Positions 5,900 through 7,994 of a stretch of 7,994 bases of DNA are shown here, piece after piece. Source of the DNA: a bacterium. GTDB lineage: Bacteria; Ratteibacteria; UBA8468; B48-G9; DTJG01. The stretch's first letter is position 1. Every line of letters begins with the position of its first letter. The stretch spans positions 1 through 7,994 of the forward strand of contig JAOAAW010000214.1 of the NCBI GenBank assembly GCA_026418655.1, given 5' to 3'. Below the pieces are notes generated by a model. It made no database searches and was not told the origin of the DNA. It saw only the letters and a list, made by a program, of their open reading frames with translations. The translations under genes were made by a program, and so were the position numbers.

Positions 5900-7697
5900 T
5901 AGTTTTTATTCAACATACTCGGGTGAAAAATGGAGGAGAATCGGTATTAAAAAAAGAGCAGGAATACTTATCCCATTGTTTTCTGTTCACTCAAAGACAA
6001 GTACCGGCATTGGTGATTTTTCTGATTTGAAATTACTTATCAGCCTATGTAAAAAAACCGGAAATTCAATTCTACAGATCTTACCTTTGAACTACACCGG
6101 CTATGATAACTGTCCTTATAATGCTATAAGTTCATTCGCGATTGACCCTGTCTATATTTCTCTTTTTGATTTTTCATACAATGACAGTGGTTTTTCAAAA
6201 GCAACCATAAAAGAACTGAGAACAGAATATCCTGCGGGAAAGGATAACAGGTGTAATTATATGGTTAGAGAGGCAAAATTAAAGCTTCTTTCAGAATTTT
6301 TTTCTGACATGTTGGAAGATATTCTCGGTGATAATGCTTTTAAAAAATTTTCAAAGTTTACAAATTACTGGCTGGACGACTTTGCAATCTATCAGGTCTT
6401 AAAAAAAATCCATGGCGATGCGCCGTGGTATGAATGGGAATACTCGTTTCATAATAGAGATTCAGAAAGGATAAATAAAATAAAGGATACTTATAAAAAA
6501 GAGATACTATTTCAAAAATGGATTCAGTATATCTGTTACAAGCAGCTGTGCCAAGTTAAGGAATTTGCTGAGAGAGAAGGTATTCTTTTGATGGGTGACC
6601 TTCCGATCCTACCATCAAAAGACAGTGCTGATGTTTGGTCGGAAAAGGAATTGTTTAATCTGGAATTTGTTGCTGGCGCACCACCTGATATGTACAGTGC
6701 ATACGGACAGAGATGGGGCATGCCGATTCTTGATAGATACGTATTGCGCAGTAATGACTACAGGTATATCGCTGAAAAATTGAGATATCTTGATAATTTT
6801 TTTGATATAATAAGAATAGATCATGTCGTTGGGCTTTTTAGAATATGGGTCATACCGAAGGATGAGCCAGAAGAGAACCATGGACTAAACGGTTTTTTTA
6901 TTCCTCCAGAAGAAAATTTATGGAAGGCCAACGGAAGAGATATTTTACAGAAAATGATAGATGTTACTGATGGTTTACTTTGTGCTGAAGATCTTGGAGT
7001 TATTCCTGCCATGTGTACAGAGACATTACAAGAGCTTGGAATTCCCGGTTATGAAATACAGAGATGGAAAAAGAATTATGACACAGACTGTTCTTTTATA
7101 TCTGCAGATAATTACCGGATACTTGCTGTTTCGGGACTTTCAACCCACGATACTTCTTTCTGGGTTGACTGGTACAAAAATGAGGCAGGAACAATATCTA
7201 AGGACCTTTTTTTGATGAAGTGTAAACTTCGTAACATTGATCCAAACAGAATCATTAATAATCTTTTTGACGATCCGAGTACCAAGGATAGATTAAGATG
7301 GAAAAAAGAAATGAGTTCAATGGAAAAGGTTGTTAAGGCACTTGGGGCAGATAAAGAAATAATACAGGATATATTAGAGATACACAGGGAAACATTTGAT
7401 GAAAAAGTTAAAGTTAGTTCCTTACTTGGAATAAATAAAGGTGAAGCCTCAGGATGTATTAAAAAGGCAATTGAGTTTATTCTCAAAACATTATCAATAT
7501 TCTCAATAAATTTATTGCCAGATCTGCTCTGCCTTGACAATCGGATAGCGTCAGAAATTAGTGGACTGCGAATTAATAAACCCGGGAGTTCTGGTCCACA
7601 AAACTGGACTTTTACCTTCAGGGAACCACTGGAAGAAATATTGGAATTGGAGATTATCAGCGAAATAAAGGAAATGGTGGAAGAAAGTGGAAGGTGA
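5886..7697 (+). CDS. malQ: 4-alpha-glucanotransferase (amylomaltase), GH77
   Basis: This enzyme transfers alpha-1,4-glucan segments between maltodextrins, acting in glycogen or maltodextrin metabolism in the cytoplasm. It has 603 residues, against about 500 in compact bacterial amylomaltases and about 690 in E. coli MalQ. GH77 landmarks in order: AGILIPLFS (25-33) and GIGDF (41-45) at the barrel entry, QILPLNYTGYDNCPYNA (64-80), GDLPILPSKDSADVW (237-251), GAPPDMYSAYGQRWGMP (264-280), RIDH (310-313, nucleophile D312), CAEDLG (366-371, acid/base E368), STHDT (419-423, transition-state stabiliser D422) and a C-terminal RINKPGSSGPQNW. All three catalytic carboxylates are present. The region between STHDT and the C-terminus (about 430-540) is long and helical. 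The ATG at 5886 is the only plausible start: no other ATG or GTG occurs before the conserved core, and no Shine-Dalgarno sequence is seen. It overlaps hisC by 14 nt, suggesting termination-reinitiation coupling. No signal peptide is visible. Confidence 0.93.
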   Translation: MVLSDSFYSTYSGEKWRRIGIKKRAGILIPLFSVHSKTSTGIGDFSDLKLLISLCKKTGNSILQILPLNYTGYDNCPYNAISSFAIDPVYISLFDFSYNDSGFSKATIKELRTEYPAGKDNRCNYMVREAKLKLLSEFFSDMLEDILGDNAFKKFSKFTNYWLDDFAIYQVLKKIHGDAPWYEWEYSFHNRDSERINKIKDTYKKEILFQKWIQYICYKQLCQVKEFAEREGILLMGDLPILPSKDSADVWSEKELFNLEFVAGAPPDMYSAYGQRWGMPILDRYVLRSNDYRYIAEKLRYLDNFFDIIRIDHVVGLFRIWVIPKDEPEENHGLNGFFIPPEENLWKANGRDILQKMIDVTDGLLCAEDLGVIPAMCTETLQELGIPGYEIQRWKKNYDTDCSFISADNYRILAVSGLSTHDTSFWVDWYKNEAGTISKDLFLMKCKLRNIDPNRIINNLFDDPSTKDRLRWKKEMSSMEKVVKALGADKEIIQDILEIHRETFDEKVKVSSLLGINKGEASGCIKKAIEFILKTLSIFSINLLPDLLCLDNRIASEISGLRINKPGSSGPQNWTFTFREPLEEILELEIISEIKEMVEESGR

Positions 7698-7699
7698 TA

Positions 7700-7994
7700 T
7701 TATCGTTCATCAGGTCTATTCCAGCCCCTGCCCTCTTCATCCGCTAATCTCTCAAGTTCAAATTCGGCAATTTTATCATCAGGACACCAGCAGGTTTTTT
7801 TCGTTCCAGGTTTTTCTTTTCTTAGGTCCATATAAACTGGATAAATTGAATAGAGACTATGAGTACAGTATTGCTCTGGTGTGCCATTTTCAGGATCAAA
7901 GCATTGTTGTTTTATTATGAAGGAGTCGCCTTCTTTGTAAAAAGGACAGTATTTTTTCAATTTCCTGACGGTTATTTTTACGACTGAATACCTC
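7700..7994 (-). CDS. Small cysteine-rich protein of unknown function, probably 5'-truncated by the window edge
   Basis: The frame is open from the right edge to a TAA at 7700-7702, giving 97 visible residues. I do not recognise the family. Five cysteines lie in the stretch from KKYCPFYKEGD to CWCPDD: single cysteines in YCPF, QQCF and QYCT, then a CxC pair. This spacing suggests metal or Fe-S binding, or disulfides. An SIYPVYMDL segment lies between, and the C-terminus is polar and charged (ERLADEEGRGWNRPDER). No membrane segment is seen. The only start codon visible in frame is a TTG at 7960, with AGGA only about 3 nt before it, which is too close for a normal Shine-Dalgarno site. The upstream codons (RYSVVKITVRKL) read as plausible protein, so the true start probably lies beyond the window. 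It is preferred over the overlapping plus-strand frame (7687-7920) because of its Cys/aromatic pattern and clean abutment to malQ, which it converges on with a 2-bp gap. Confidence 0.6.
   Translation of the reverse strand, partial: RYSVVKITVRKLKKYCPFYKEGDSFIIKQQCFDPENGTPEQYCTHSLYSIYPVYMDLRKEKPGTKKTCWCPDDKIAEFELERLADEEGRGWNRPDER

Noticed and set aside
7112..7540. 142-codon minus-strand open frame inside malQ
   Set aside because: It lies fully antisense to the conserved GH77 C-terminal half, starts inside well-supported coding sequence and shows no domain pattern. It is a shadow frame.
7687..7920. Plus-strand open frame after malQ (77 codons)
   Set aside because: It starts inside the end of malQ and is antisense to the cysteine-rich gene, whose protein pattern is more convincing. 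No ribosome binding site or family pattern was seen.
1..7994. CRISPR arrays, tRNA/rRNA genes, insertion sequences, riboswitches
   Set aside because: Reading both strands showed no regularly spaced repeats, no cloverleaf-like sequence, no transposase motifs or terminal inverted repeats, and no untranslated region long enough for a riboswitch.

Overview
This AT-rich window (GC content in the mid to upper 30s percent, judged by eye) carries compact, standard-code bacterial DNA. It holds six protein-coding genes, two of them cut by the window edges. No tRNA, rRNA, CRISPR array or mobile element was seen. The only non-coding stretch longer than a few bases is a 73-bp divergent promoter region at 4768-4840, so no gene-free stretch exceeds 300 bases.

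Layout, left to right. (1) The C-terminal 175 codons of a plus-strand protein that looks like a TIM-barrel glycoside hydrolase (1-527). (2) On the minus strand, a mismatch-repair operon read right to left: mutS (4767 to 2185), then mutL (2225 to 531), overlapping by 41 nt. (3) On the plus strand, divergent from mutS, hisC (4841-5899) and then a GH77 4-alpha-glucanotransferase of malQ type (5886-7697), overlapping by 14 nt. (4) On the minus strand at the right edge, the end of a small cysteine-rich protein of unknown function (7700-7994), probably cut at its N-terminus.

How the genes relate. MutS and MutL form the core of methyl-independent mismatch repair. MutL keeps the endonuclease motifs (DQHA-x2-E-x4-E, ACR, CPHGRP) and MutS keeps a QLSLF clamp-binding motif near its C-terminus, so this is the MutH-independent, clamp-directed type. 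HisC (histidine biosynthesis) and the glucanotransferase (alpha-glucan metabolism) share no obvious pathway, but their overlap implies one transcript and coupled translation. The glucanotransferase and the left-edge hydrolase-like fragment hint at polysaccharide storage or turnover in this genome.

The organism cannot be named from these genes. AT-richness, overlapping genes, gaps of 2-3 bp at both convergent junctions, GTG and possibly TTG starts and few Shine-Dalgarno sites fit a streamlined, perhaps uncultured, bacterial lineage. That is inference. Most of the window is ordinary housekeeping. The most interesting structural signal is the mutS/hisC promoter region, where two opposed TATAAT boxes lie in a near-perfect dyad and appear to share one start-site position. 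I see no convincing evidence of an undescribed multi-gene system.
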